A DNA stretch of 64,000 bases from Pelosinus sp. IPA-1 (GTDB taxonomy: Bacteria > Bacillota > Negativicutes > DSM-13327), in NCBI RefSeq assembly GCF_030269905.1, contig NZ_BSVC01000004.1:62001-126000 (forward strand), read 5' to 3'. A program made the translations under genes and the position numbers. This document shows positions 53,049 through 62,046 of this stretch, piece by piece. The notes below the pieces were generated by a model that was given only the letters and a program-made list of their open reading frames with translations, made no database searches and was not told the DNA's origin. How positions within the stretch are numbered: position 1 is the stretch's first letter; each line of letters begins with the position of its first letter.

Positions 53049-54527
53049 ATGGAAAAATTCGATTTATTTCGAGATATTGCCGAACGTACTGGTGGTGATA
53101 TTTACATTGGTGTTGTAGGTCCAGTACGTACAGGGAAATCAACGTTTATTAAACGATTTATGGAAACAATGGTATTACCTAATATGATTGATCCCTATGA
53201 AAAAGAAAGAGCTAAAGATGAATTACCACAAAGTGCGGCCGGCAAAACAATTATGACTACAGAACCCAAGTTTATTCCAAATGAAGCTGTAGAAATTAAT
53301 GTTAAAGACAACATTAATGTAAGAGTTAGAATGGTTGATTGTGTAGGCTACACTGTTGATGGTGCATTAGGTTATGAAGAAGAAGCTGGCCCCCGTATGG
53401 TACTTACACCTTGGTTTGATCATGAGATTCCTTTCCAAGAGGCAGCAGAGGTAGGCACCAAAAAAGTAATTGATGAACATTCAACAATTGGTCTTGTGAT
53501 TACTACTGATGGCAGTGTGACAGATTTACCAAGAGAAAAATATTTGCCTGCTGAAGAAAGAGTCATTAATGAACTGAAAGAGCTGGAAAAACCATTTTTA
53601 ATCATATTAAACACTTGCCGCCCAACGGCAAAGGAAACACGTGAATTAGTTGCCAAACTCGAAAATACCTACGACGTACCAGTTGTTCCTGTTGATTGTA
53701 TTCAACTAAGCCAGGATGATATATATGCTATCTTGCAAGAAGTATTGTATGAATTTCCAGTTAAAGAAGTTAATATTTCTCTGCCAAAATGGATTGAAGA
53801 ACTGGAGACTGAGCATTGGCTTAGAGAAAAATTTGATGATGCAGTTCAAGAGGTTATCCAATATGTAAGAAGACTAAGAGATATTGACAGGGCTATTGAT
53901 GATTTATCAGGCTATGATTTTATTGCTGATGTAATATTACATGACATGGATTTAGGAAATGGGATAGCGGTAATAGAAATTACTGCTCGTAATGATTTAT
54001 TTTATCAAGTATTAGAAGAATTAACAGGTTTTACGATTTCAGGTGAACATCACTTACTGCGCCTAATGCAAGACCTATCATTCGCTAAGCGTGAATATGA
54101 TAAAATAGCTAGTGCATTAGAGCAAGTTAAACTGACTGGTTATGGCATTGTTTCACCACAATTGGATGAAATGGTTTTGGAAGAACCAGAGATTATTAGA
54201 ACTGGGAATCGCTTTGGCGTAAGACTAAAAGCAGCAGCTCCTTCTTTACATATTATTAGAACCGATGTACAGGCCGAAATATCACCTATTATCGGCAGTG
54301 AAAAACAAAGCGAAGAATTAGTTCAATACCTTATGAGGGAATTTGAAGGGGAACCAGAGAAAATATGGCGCACAAATTTATTTGGCAAATCACTTAATGC
54401 TTTAGTGCGAGAAGGTATCCAAAATAAACTATCAGGCATGCCAGAAAACACGCAAGTAAAATTACGAGATACTTTACAAAAAGTTGTCAATGATGGTAGT
54501 GGCGGTTTAATTTGTATTATCTTTTAA
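53049..54527 (+). CDS. spoIVA: Stage IV sporulation protein A
   Basis: A 492-residue cytoskeletal ATPase that polymerises on the forespore surface and anchors the coat (Bacillus protein: 492 residues). The Walker A loop GPVRTGKST is at 24-32, with MVDCVGYTVDGALGYEEE and the TTDGSV block following; the middle and C-terminal domains carry the family segments and the hydrophobic end LICIIF. ATG 53049 follows ggaaaggtaa. It is a single-gene unit. Confidence 0.96.
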   Translation: MEKFDLFRDIAERTGGDIYIGVVGPVRTGKSTFIKRFMETMVLPNMIDPYEKERAKDELPQSAAGKTIMTTEPKFIPNEAVEINVKDNINVRVRMVDCVGYTVDGALGYEEEAGPRMVLTPWFDHEIPFQEAAEVGTKKVIDEHSTIGLVITTDGSVTDLPREKYLPAEERVINELKELEKPFLIILNTCRPTAKETRELVAKLENTYDVPVVPVDCIQLSQDDIYAILQEVLYEFPVKEVNISLPKWIEELETEHWLREKFDDAVQEVIQYVRRLRDIDRAIDDLSGYDFIADVILHDMDLGNGIAVIEITARNDLFYQVLEELTGFTISGEHHLLRLMQDLSFAKREYDKIASALEQVKLTGYGIVSPQLDEMVLEEPEIIRTGNRFGVRLKAAAPSLHIIRTDVQAEISPIIGSEKQSEELVQYLMREFEGEPEKIWRTNLFGKSLNALVREGIQNKLSGMPENTQVKLRDTLQKVVNDGSGGLICIIF

Positions 54528-54539
54528 ACTTTAGAAGGG

Positions 54540-54585
54540 CTAAGAATCAGATGAGTGGTAAATTTCATCTGATTCTTAGTCTTGT
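54540..54585 (+). terminator. First terminator after spoIVA
   Basis: A 15-bp perfect stem (54540-54554 with 54565-54579) 12 bases after the stop; the tail is only partly T-rich. Confidence 0.75.
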
Positions 54586-54647
54586 GATAACGCAACAGTT
54601 TTACTATTTTTAACTAATAAAGAAAAATATGTATTAAAATTTGATAA

Positions 54648-54686
54648 AAAAATGATCAATCTGTACAGATTGATCATTTTTTTTAT
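54648..54686. terminator. Second, bidirectional terminator after spoIVA
   Basis: An 18-bp stem (54648-54665 with 54668-54685) with A residues at one end and T residues at the other. It insulates the hom-thrB promoter from spoIVA. Confidence 0.85.
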
Positions 54687-54697
54687 GAATTATACTT

Positions 54698-54727
54698 GTT
54701 TTTTGTAGTACATTAATGCTATACTGT
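54698..54727 (+). promoter_or_regulatory. Sigma-A promoter of the hom-thrB operon
   Basis: TTGTTT, 18 bases, TATACT, with an extended -10 TG (tgcTATACT). It lies 53 bases before the ACT-domain gene. Confidence 0.6.
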
Positions 54728-54779
54728 CTACTGAGAGTAGATTATTATCCGTATACGTAATACTTGAGGGGGTAAGACA

Positions 54780-55226
54780 GTGATTGGACAAAAATCCGTG
54801 TTTTTTTTAGTTCGGGAAGAAATATTACCAGAAGCAATAAAGAAAACAATCAAAGTAAAAGATATGCTCAAACGTGGTGAAGCACGTACTATTAATGAAG
54901 CTGTGGAAAAAATGGAATTAAGCCGCAGCGCTTATTATAAATATAAAGATTATGTATTTCCTTTTTATGAAGCAAGCAAAGAGAAAATAGTTACATTAGC
55001 ATTATTGCTTGAACACAAACAAGGTGTTTTATCAAGAGTGTTAAACACTATAGCGAATGAACGTGGTAGTGTATTGACGATTAACCAAGGAATACCTCTC
55101 CAAGGTGTAGCCAATGCTACCATTTCAATTGAAACCGCTGAATTAGTCATTGATTTAGAAGCTTTATTGGATAAAGTTAGAATGGTCGAGGGCGTTAAGC
55201 GATTAGAAGTGTTAGGCCAAGCTTAA
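54780..55226 (+). CDS. ACT-domain regulatory protein (UPF0735/PheB family)
   Basis: A 148-residue protein. Residues 20-60 look like a helix-turn-helix (VKDMLKRGEARTINEAVEKM, LSRSAYYKYKDYV) and residues 70-146 form an ACT domain (TLALLLEHKQGVLSRVLNTI). The family precedes hom, thrB or pheA in many Firmicutes and probably senses an amino acid; which one is inference. GTG 54780 follows gagggggtaagaca. It is 13 bases upstream of hom. Confidence 0.88.
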   Translation: MIGQKSVFFLVREEILPEAIKKTIKVKDMLKRGEARTINEAVEKMELSRSAYYKYKDYVFPFYEASKEKIVTLALLLEHKQGVLSRVLNTIANERGSVLTINQGIPLQGVANATISIETAELVIDLEALLDKVRMVEGVKRLEVLGQA

Positions 55227-55239
55227 TAAGGAGGAAAAC

Positions 55240-56535
55240 ATGAATAATATGATTACAATTGGCTTACTTGGTATGGGTACAGTAGGGGCAAGTGTCGTCA
55301 AAATACTGAATGACAATACCAATGATATTCTACAAAAAGTTGGCGTCCCTGTAAAGATAAAAAAAATTATGGTTCGTCAGCTTGATAAAGTTAGAAGTAT
55401 CGATGTGGATGCAAAATTCACTACAGATATTGATGATATCATTAATGATAAAGAAATTGATATTATCGTTGAAGTGATGGGTGGGATAATTCCAGCCAAG
55501 GATTATATTATAAAAGCTCTGGCAGCAGGCAAGCATGTAGTAACTGCTAATAAAGATGTTGTCGCTAAATATGGGCAAGAAATATTCGAAGTTGCTGAAA
55601 AAAGTAAAGTTGATTTCTTATTTGAAGCCAGTGTTGCTGGAGGTATTCCGATAATTCGTCCCCTTAAACAATGTTTGGCAGCAAATAGAATTAGTGAAGT
55701 TATGGGAATAATTAATGGCACAACTAACTTTATGCTCACTAAAATGACAAACGAAGGTTTAGATTTTGATAGTGTATTGGCCGAAGCGCAAGCAAAAGGA
55801 TATGCCGAAGCCGATCCAACTGCTGATGTAGGTGGGTTTGATGCTGCTCGCAAAATTGCTATATTAGCTTCTATTGCTTTTGGTAGCAGAGTTTCAATTG
55901 ACGACGTTTATGTGGAGGGTATAACTACTATCTCCACGGAAGATATAAATTATGCAAAAGAACTGGGATATGTAATTAAATTACTCGCTATCGCCAAAGA
56001 TGATGAACATGGTATAGATGTTCGTGTACATCCAGCCTTCATTCCATCTAAGCATCCATTAGCTTCAGTACATGATGTTTTTAATGCTATCTATATCAAA
56101 GGTGATGCTGTCGGCGAAACTATGTTTTATGGTAGAGGGGCTGGAGGAATGCCTACAGCTAGTGCTGTAGTTGCCGATGTTATTGATGTGGCTCGTAATA
56201 TTATTCATAATGCAAATAGCCGTATACTTTGTACTTGTTATACACAGAAAAGTTTTTGCCCTGTACAAAATACAGAATCTCCGTATTATATTAGATTATT
56301 AGTAGCAGATAAACCCGGTGTTTTGGCTGCTATTGCGGGTGCTTTTGGTGCACAGCAAGTCAGTTTACATTCAGTAATTCAAAAGCGTAAAGTAAATACT
56401 TCTTCGGAACTAGTATTAATTACGTATCAAGTTTCTGATGCGAATTTGCGTCTGGCTATTAACACAATTATGGGCATGTCAGTAGTTAATAAAGTAAGTA
56501 GTGTAATACGAGTAGAAGCAGAAGATTTTGCATAG
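55240..56535 (+). CDS. hom: Homoserine dehydrogenase
   Basis: A 431-residue enzyme that reduces aspartate semialdehyde to homoserine for threonine and methionine. The NAD(P) motif is GLLGMGTVGASVV, the catalytic region has VAGGIPIIRPLKQCL and YAEADPTADVGGFDAARK, and the C-terminal ACT domain (YIRLLVADKPGVLAAIAGAF) suggests feedback by threonine. ATG 55240 follows aaggaggaaaac. The ACT gene upstream and thrB downstream make a threonine-branch operon. Confidence 0.96.
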   Translation: MNNMITIGLLGMGTVGASVVKILNDNTNDILQKVGVPVKIKKIMVRQLDKVRSIDVDAKFTTDIDDIINDKEIDIIVEVMGGIIPAKDYIIKALAAGKHVVTANKDVVAKYGQEIFEVAEKSKVDFLFEASVAGGIPIIRPLKQCLAANRISEVMGIINGTTNFMLTKMTNEGLDFDSVLAEAQAKGYAEADPTADVGGFDAARKIAILASIAFGSRVSIDDVYVEGITTISTEDINYAKELGYVIKLLAIAKDDEHGIDVRVHPAFIPSKHPLASVHDVFNAIYIKGDAVGETMFYGRGAGGMPTASAVVADVIDVARNIIHNANSRILCTCYTQKSFCPVQNTESPYYIRLLVADKPGVLAAIAGAFGAQQVSLHSVIQKRKVNTSSELVLITYQVSDANLRLAINTIMGMSVVNKVSSVIRVEAEDFA

Positions 56536-56563
56536 TGTCTGATAATACGATAGGAGATAGGAT

Positions 56564-57475
56564 ATGGAAGTTACTGTAAAGGTTCGTGTGCCAGGAACAA
56601 CTGCCAATTGTGGGCCTGGTTTTGATGCAGTAGGCATAGCCTGTACTGTTTATAATGAATTAGAATTATCTTTAAGTGAAAAAGGAACGATAAGGATTGA
56701 AATAGTAGGTGAGGGAAAAGATAGTATTCCTAGTGGTAAAGATAATATTATTTGTCAGGCAGTACAAACAGTATTAGATCGAGTTGGGAAACCTTATGAA
56801 GGCATTTATCTTAAATTGTATAATAATATTCCTTTAGCCCGTGGATTAGGAAGTAGCGCTGCTGCTATTGTGGCTGGACTTTTTGCCGCAAATACGGCAA
56901 CTGGAAATATATTAACTAAAGAGGAAATCTTTCATATGGCGACTGAAATAGAAGGTCATCCTGATAATGTTGCACCGGCAATATTCGGTGGTATTACCAT
57001 TAGTGTAATGCAAAACAATCAACCTTCCTATTTGCGCTTTATGCCTGAAAAAAGCCTTAATATGGTAGTAGCAATTCCTGAGTTTAATTTGTCTACCCAC
57101 AAAGCACGTCAAGTTTTACCTACGTCCATAGATATTAAAGATGCTGTTTTTAATATTAGTCGTGTCGCTTTATTAATTGGTGCCCTATGTAAAGGCGAAT
57201 TTCGTCATTTACGACATGCACTAGAAGATAGAATTCATCAACCTTATAGGCAACATCTCATACCGGGCATGCAACAAGTATTTAATGCTGCTATCGCCAA
57301 GGGAGCCTATGGCGCTGCTATTAGTGGTGCTGGGCCATGTCTAATCGCATTTTCTGAAGTTAATTGTGATGATATTGGTATCGCCATGGTAGAGGCTTTT
57401 GCTAACAATAAGATAAATGCCAACTATGTGATACTCAATATTGATCCTGACGGTGCAAAAGTAATTACAGAATGA
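56564..57475 (+). CDS. thrB: Homoserine kinase
   Basis: A 303-residue GHMP-family kinase that phosphorylates homoserine. The N-terminal VRVPGTTANCGPGFDAVGIA block, the ATP-binding PLARGLGSSAAAIVAGLFAA and the closing GAYGAAISGAGPCLIAF motif are all present. ATG 56564 follows taggagatagg, 28 bases after hom. threonine synthase is not in this window. A tRNA promoter begins four bases past its stop. Confidence 0.96.
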   Translation: MEVTVKVRVPGTTANCGPGFDAVGIACTVYNELELSLSEKGTIRIEIVGEGKDSIPSGKDNIICQAVQTVLDRVGKPYEGIYLKLYNNIPLARGLGSSAAAIVAGLFAANTATGNILTKEEIFHMATEIEGHPDNVAPAIFGGITISVMQNNQPSYLRFMPEKSLNMVVAIPEFNLSTHKARQVLPTSIDIKDAVFNISRVALLIGALCKGEFRHLRHALEDRIHQPYRQHLIPGMQQVFNAAIAKGAYGAAISGAGPCLIAFSEVNCDDIGIAMVEAFANNKINANYVILNIDPDGAKVITE

Positions 57476-57478
57476 TTC

Positions 57479-57507
57479 TTGACAGAACGTTTCAAAAAAG
57501 GTAGAAT
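57479..57507 (+). promoter_or_regulatory. Promoter of tRNA-Pro
   Basis: TTGACA, 17 bases, TAGAAT ends 13 bases before the tRNA. Both boxes and the spacing are near consensus. Confidence 0.8.
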
Positions 57508-57520
57508 AGACTTTGTTAGT

Positions 57521-57597
57521 CGGGGCGTAGCGCAGTTTGGTAGCGCATTAGACTGGGGGTCTAAGGGTCGCAGGTTCAAATCCTGTCGCTCCGACCA
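57521..57597 (+). tRNA. tRNA-Pro (GGG anticodon)
   Basis: A full cloverleaf with an encoded CCA end. The acceptor stem cggggcg pairs with cgctccg; the D stem is gcgc/gcgc; the anticodon stem is ttaga/tctaa with loop ctggggg (anticodon GGG); the T arm is caggttcaaatcctg. The discriminator is A. Confidence 0.95.
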
Positions 57598-57674
57598 TTT
57601 TATCATCATTAATGCCATCGGCAATTTTGTCAATAGCTTTTTTTGAGAAACATCAAATTCTTAATGATATTTCA

Positions 57675-57714
57675 TATGAGAGCGGAAGCGTTAGCTTCTG
57701 CTCTCATATTTTTT
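57675..57714 (+). terminator. Terminator downstream of tRNA-Pro
   Basis: A 15-bp stem with one G-U pair (57675-57689 with 57694-57708) and a T-run. The remaining bases up to 57860 hold nothing I can assign. Confidence 0.88.
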
Positions 57715-57869
57715 ACACGTTGCTATTACGCACCATCATGTAAGTCTATTAGCAAAAGATGAGGATAACATAAAAAGTTACCGAAGCTGTTATATATTTG
57801 TAATAATTATCCTGTACACTGCCATAGAAAAGTACATATATTAAATTATTTAAAAATAAGAGGTGACTT

Positions 57870-57986
57870 ATGAATAACAAGAAAGACAATGAATCTATGT
57901 GGCGCAATCATCCCATTGTAATTTTTACTGGAATATTAGCACTATATACTGTCAGTAATTCAATTATGGTATTATTTAATTTATAG
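57870..57986 (+). CDS. 38-residue membrane protein, unassigned
   Basis: A short frame with a strong ribosome site (agaggtgactt) before ATG 57870. The product begins MNNKKDNESMWRNHP and has one hydrophobic segment (IVIFTGILALYTVSNSIMV), ending FNL. A hairpin with two G-U pairs follows at 57994-58024. I recognise no family. The site, membrane segment and terminator together make a real small gene plausible. Confidence 0.5.
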   Translation: MNNKKDNESMWRNHPIVIFTGILALYTVSNSIMVLFNL

Positions 57987-57993
57987 GTAAATG

Positions 57994-58035
57994 ACCTACT
58001 CGGCCTCTTACGTGCCAAGTGGGTTAGTTTCTTTT
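57994..58035 (+). terminator. Terminator of the 38-residue protein gene
   Basis: A stem of acctactcggc with gccaagtgggt (two G-U pairs) and a T-rich tail. Confidence 0.6.
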
Positions 58036-58112
58036 ATTGATTTTACATATTAATGCTTACAATAAAAATCCGAACGTTATAAACAAAAAACGACTAAAAG
58101 TTTGTTTTTTCA

Positions 58113-58141
58113 TTGACAGTAATATTACAGACTGTTACAAT
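58113..58141 (+). promoter_or_regulatory. Sigma-A promoter of the purine operon
   Basis: A consensus TTGACA, 17 bases, TACAAT. Transcription would begin about 15 bases before the riboswitch. Confidence 0.85.
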
Positions 58142-58160
58142 AAGTGCGTTAAGTGAATAT

Positions 58161-58399
58161 ATTTCGTATAATTTTGGAGATATGGTCCAAAAGTTTCTAC
58201 CGGCAACCGTTAAATTGCCTGTCTACGAGTGAAAGTGTACCTAAGGCTATGTGGTGTATGCTTACTATTGCGTGTGCATATCCCTATAACCATTGGATGC
58301 AAGTGTTTTTAAACACTAAACCGATAGGATAATCCCTGGCGGGAAGGTTTCGCTCATTTTTCTATAAAGCGAACTTTCTTACTAGGGTTATTTTTTTTG
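58161..58399 (+). promoter_or_regulatory. Purine riboswitch with distal terminator
   Basis: The aptamer (58161-58231) carries the purine-family core: tataat, P2 tttgga/tccaaa with loop gatatgg, gtttctac, P3 ggcaa/ttgcc with loop ccgttaaat, and gtctacgag. The C of tctac at the specificity position points to guanine-type (or hypoxanthine/xanthine) recognition rather than adenine. About 95 bases of linker with its own hairpins follow before a long terminator (58329-58391 and eight T). The usual logic is OFF when purine binds; the long linker leaves that unproved. Confidence 0.88.
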
Positions 58400-58447
58400 T
58401 CTAATACTTATCATTTATATACATTTTAAGCCTTGGGAGGTAGATGA

Positions 58448-59245
58448 ATGTTTACATTACTTAATTTGGTACAACCAGATACTATAGAGGCGGCATATAA
58501 AGCACTAGTTGAAAAAAGAAATAACATTGTTTTAGGGGGCTGTGCTTTTTTAAGAATGGGTTCGCAAAGAATTGGTACCGCAGTAGATCTTTCAAGACTT
58601 AATTTAAATTATATTGTAGAGCAAAATGAATATGTCGAAGTAGGTGCAACAACAACATTTAGAGATATTGAAACAAATCCTCTTTTAAATCGGTATTTTA
58701 ATGGAGTATTGCCTGAAGCCTTAAGTCAAATAATAGGAATCCAATTTAGGAATACCGTTATGATTGGAGCAACCATTTATTCCAAATATGGTTTTTCCGA
58801 TTTACTAACTGCATTGCTAGCTTTAGATACAGAAATAGAATTATACAAAGGTGGAAGAATGTCTCTAAAATCATTCTTAGAGAGTTCTTTTGAAAAAGAT
58901 ATATTGACAAGGATATTCATAAAAAAGAATGAAAGAAAAGCCAATTATCAGCATTTGAGAAATTCCTGTAGTGATTATCCCATATTAAATGTTGCTGTTT
59001 CTAAATTAAATGATCAATGGAAAATCGTTGTAGGTGCTAGGCCACAACGAGCTATAATTGTTCAAAAGGCTTCTGAAGAATTGGCGAATTTAGAGCTGAA
59101 TAGTAAGAACATAGATAGGGTAGCTACTATGGCTGCAAACGAAATTACTTTTGGAACTAATATGAGGGGTACAGCTGACTACCGAAAATGCATATGTAAA
59201 GTATTAGTAAAAAGAGCCATAATGGAGGTATTGCAATGCAAATAG
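58448..59245 (+). CDS. Molybdenum hydroxylase FAD subunit (xanthine dehydrogenase family)
   Basis: A 265-residue FAD-binding subunit of the CoxM/XdhB type, passing electrons from the iron-sulfur subunit to NAD or another acceptor. The NNIVLGGCAFLRMG block replaces the usual FAD loop GGT-L-, and TTFRDIETNPLL and GVLPEALSQIIGIQFRNTVM fit the family. It is slightly shorter than the usual 280-290 residues. ATG 58448 follows gggaggtagatga. Its end overlaps the 2Fe-2S gene by 10 bases. Confidence 0.88.
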   Translation: MFTLLNLVQPDTIEAAYKALVEKRNNIVLGGCAFLRMGSQRIGTAVDLSRLNLNYIVEQNEYVEVGATTTFRDIETNPLLNRYFNGVLPEALSQIIGIQFRNTVMIGATIYSKYGFSDLLTALLALDTEIELYKGGRMSLKSFLESSFEKDILTRIFIKKNERKANYQHLRNSCSDYPILNVAVSKLNDQWKIVVGARPQRAIIVQKASEELANLELNSKNIDRVATMAANEITFGTNMRGTADYRKCICKVLVKRAIMEVLQCK

Positions 59246-59685
59246 AGGTTATTGTCAATTTGAAAAAAATCAAGATGGAAGTAGATGCTAATGAGTTCTT
59301 AGCTGATACATTAAGAAAATATGGAATATTAAGTGTCAGAAAAGGTTGTGATACAACCTGTTGTGGGCTTTGTACCGTATGGATAGATGATAAACCTACC
59401 TTGTCTTGTACCACACTCTCTTTTAGAGCGAATGGAAGAAAAATTACTACGATAGAAGGCGTTCATAAAGAGGCTGATGAGTTTGCCCAGATACTTGTTG
59501 CAGAAGGTGCAGAGCAATGTGGCTTTTGTAGTCCCGGTTTTATTATGACTGTACTTGCGATGAAAAATGAGCTTACTAATCCAACTGAAGAAACGATAGT
59601 ACATTATTTAACGGGTAACTTGTGTAGGTGTACAGGATATATGGGACAACTCAGAGCTATCAAGACCTATTTGGGGGTACAGTAA
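59236..59685 (+). CDS. Molybdenum hydroxylase 2Fe-2S subunit
   Basis: A 149-residue protein with two 2Fe-2S domains. The plant-ferredoxin-like cluster has GCDTTCCGLCTVW with a fourth Cys in TLSCTTL; the all-helical cluster has CGFCSPGFIMT and CRCTGY. It links the molybdenum site to the FAD subunit. It is one base away from the large subunit gene, in the order FAD, iron-sulfur, molybdenum. Confidence 0.93.
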   Translation: MQIEVIVNLKKIKMEVDANEFLADTLRKYGILSVRKGCDTTCCGLCTVWIDDKPTLSCTTLSFRANGRKITTIEGVHKEADEFAQILVAEGAEQCGFCSPGFIMTVLAMKNELTNPTEETIVHYLTGNLCRCTGYMGQLRAIKTYLGVQ

Positions 59686-59686
59686 G

Positions 59687-61975
59687 ATGAAGACCGTTGG
59701 TAAAGGTATTTCTAAGATTGATGGCATGAGTATTGCTACAGGTAAACCTGTCTATACAGAAGATTTGGCAATGGCCAATTCTTTGGTGGTAAAGCTGCTT
59801 AGAAGTCCCCATGCATTTGCAAAAATAAACTCCATTGATACCACTATTGCAGAAAAGTTAGAAGGCGTTGAATGCATTCTAACATATAAGGATGTTCCTA
59901 AACAAAGATTTTCACTAGCTGGACAATCCTACCCTGAACCTTCACCTTACGATCGACTAATCCTAGAAGAAGTAGTCAGATATGTAGGAGACGAGGTCGC
60001 CATTATTGCAGCTATAGATGAAAAGACAGCATTAAAGGCTATGTCCTTGATAAAGGTTAAATATGAACTATTTGATCCTGTTTTAGATTTTGAAAAGGCT
60101 ATAGGACATGCTTCAATCGTTCATGCTGAAAATGATGTTCACTGTAATTTTGATATTGGTATGAAAAAGGAATTGAATATTGTCTCCTCACATAAGGTCG
60201 AAGTAGGAAATATAGATGAAGAAATTAAAAAATGTGACATAGTTGTTGAAGAAACTTATTATACTCAGGCAAATGCTCACGCAATGATGGAAACCTATCG
60301 GGCTTCTAGTTATTTAGATCACACGGGGAGACTTGTAATCGTAAGTTCAACACAAATCCCTTTCCATGTCAGACGTCAGTTAGCAAAAGCTTTACAAATA
60401 CCTGCTAGTAAAATAAGAGTTATCAAACCAAGAATTGGTGGAGGATTTGGCGGTAAGCAAACTTCAGCTGTTGAAATATTTACAGCGATTGTTACTCTGA
60501 AAACAGGAAAACCAGCAATTATTATATATGACAGAAAAGAAACCTTTAGTTGTACAACCAGTCGTCATGCAATGAGACTATCGGTTAGATTGGGAGCCGA
60601 TAGTAATGGGTATATCCGAGTTGTAGATATTCAAGGTTTATCTGATACAGGAGCTTATGGAGAACACGCTTCTACGGTCTTTTCGGTAGTAGGGGATAAA
60701 ACTCTTCCCTTATATAATAAAACAACCGCGGTTCGTTTTACGGGCAATGTTGTGTATACCAATAAAATGCCCGCTGGAGCATTTCGAGGCTATGGAGCTA
60801 CGCAAGGTGCATATGCATTAGAGTCAACAATTAATTTACTTGCAGAAAAACTAGCTATGGATCCGACCGAAATTCGATTAATGAATTTAATAAAAGAAGG
60901 TGAAACATGCCTAACATATAACGGCAAACTGCTGGGAAGCTCCACATTACACAAGTGCATAGAAAAGGGTAAAGAGTTAATAGGCTGGAAAGAAAGATAC
61001 CCTGTACAACAAATTGACAAAAACAGAGTAAGGGCTATTGGCATGGCAGTTACTATGCAGGGATCAGGTATAGCTGGTATTGATACTGCATCAGCAGAAA
61101 TACGACTTAACGACGACGGCAACTTTACCCTTCTCATCGGTTCTACAGATATGGGAACGGGCAGCGATACGATTTTGGCGCAAATGGCTGCCGAGATTTT
61201 AGAAATTCCCATCGAAAATATTATCGTTAACGCTGCCGATACAGACATTTCTCCATACGATCCAGGCTCCTATGCTTCAAGTACAACTTATGTTACAGGA
61301 ATGGCTGTGGTACAAGCAGCGCAAGATTTAAAAAGGCAAATTATTGAAAGCGGTGCAAAGTTTCTAGAAGTTTCATCAGAGGAAGTAGAATTTGATGGAG
61401 AAACAATAAGTATGATCAAAGGAGAGGGATCCGTTAGACTTGAAAAACTAGCCGAATTTTTAGTTTTAGGAACAGGTAAACGTCAACTAGTAGGTAATGC
61501 AACCTATGGAAGCCCCGTTTCGCCGCCACCATTTATTGCTGGTTTTGCCGAAGTAGAGATTGATAAAGAAACTGGAAAGATAGACTTAATAGATTATGTA
61601 GCGGTGGTAGATTGTGGAACTGTTATAAACCCCAAATTAGCAAGAATTCAAGTAGAGGGCGGTATAGTTCAGGGCATTGGTATGGCACTCTATGAAGATG
61701 TGAAATTTGGGGATAAAGGAAAGCTACTGACAAATACATTTATGCAGTACAAAATCCCCTGTAGAAAAGATATTGGAAACGTACAAGTTGCTTTTGAAGA
61801 AAGTTTTGAAAAGACAGGACCTTTTGGCGCAAAATCTATAGGTGAAGTAGTTATTAATACACCTGCACCAGCAATTGCACATGCAGTTTATAATGCAGTT
61901 GGTGTTAGGGTAACATCACTTCCAATTACTCCTGAAAAAGTATTTATGGGAATGCAGAATAAAATAAATTTCTAG
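59687..61975 (+). CDS. Molybdenum-binding subunit of xanthine dehydrogenase-type hydroxylase
   Basis: A 762-residue catalytic subunit of the xanthine oxidase family. Residues 1-110 form the a/b hammerhead domain; PRIGGGFGGKQTSAVEI, AGAFRGYGATQGAYALES, GSTDMGTGSDTILAQMAAE and the closing GPFGAKSIGEVVINTPAPA hold the cofactor and catalytic Glu. With the purine riboswitch and a permease it most likely acts on hypoxanthine, xanthine or a related purine; specificity cannot be fixed from sequence. No maturation gene such as xdhC is in the window. Confidence 0.92.
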   Translation: MKTVGKGISKIDGMSIATGKPVYTEDLAMANSLVVKLLRSPHAFAKINSIDTTIAEKLEGVECILTYKDVPKQRFSLAGQSYPEPSPYDRLILEEVVRYVGDEVAIIAAIDEKTALKAMSLIKVKYELFDPVLDFEKAIGHASIVHAENDVHCNFDIGMKKELNIVSSHKVEVGNIDEEIKKCDIVVEETYYTQANAHAMMETYRASSYLDHTGRLVIVSSTQIPFHVRRQLAKALQIPASKIRVIKPRIGGGFGGKQTSAVEIFTAIVTLKTGKPAIIIYDRKETFSCTTSRHAMRLSVRLGADSNGYIRVVDIQGLSDTGAYGEHASTVFSVVGDKTLPLYNKTTAVRFTGNVVYTNKMPAGAFRGYGATQGAYALESTINLLAEKLAMDPTEIRLMNLIKEGETCLTYNGKLLGSSTLHKCIEKGKELIGWKERYPVQQIDKNRVRAIGMAVTMQGSGIAGIDTASAEIRLNDDGNFTLLIGSTDMGTGSDTILAQMAAEILEIPIENIIVNAADTDISPYDPGSYASSTTYVTGMAVVQAAQDLKRQIIESGAKFLEVSSEEVEFDGETISMIKGEGSVRLEKLAEFLVLGTGKRQLVGNATYGSPVSPPPFIAGFAEVEIDKETGKIDLIDYVAVVDCGTVINPKLARIQVEGGIVQGIGMALYEDVKFGDKGKLLTNTFMQYKIPCRKDIGNVQVAFEESFEKTGPFGAKSIGEVVINTPAPAIAHAVYNAVGVRVTSLPITPEKVFMGMQNKINF

Positions 61976-62046
61976 TTAAACGTGTTTATTTAAAGGTCAT
62001 TACTTTATATATATAAACTTAAAATAAATAATAGGAGATTGGACAA

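Noticed and set aside
52823-53098. Open frame between plsY and spoIVA
   Set aside because: It starts in the plsY terminator, overlaps spoIVA in another frame, and its ends are unlike a protein gene.
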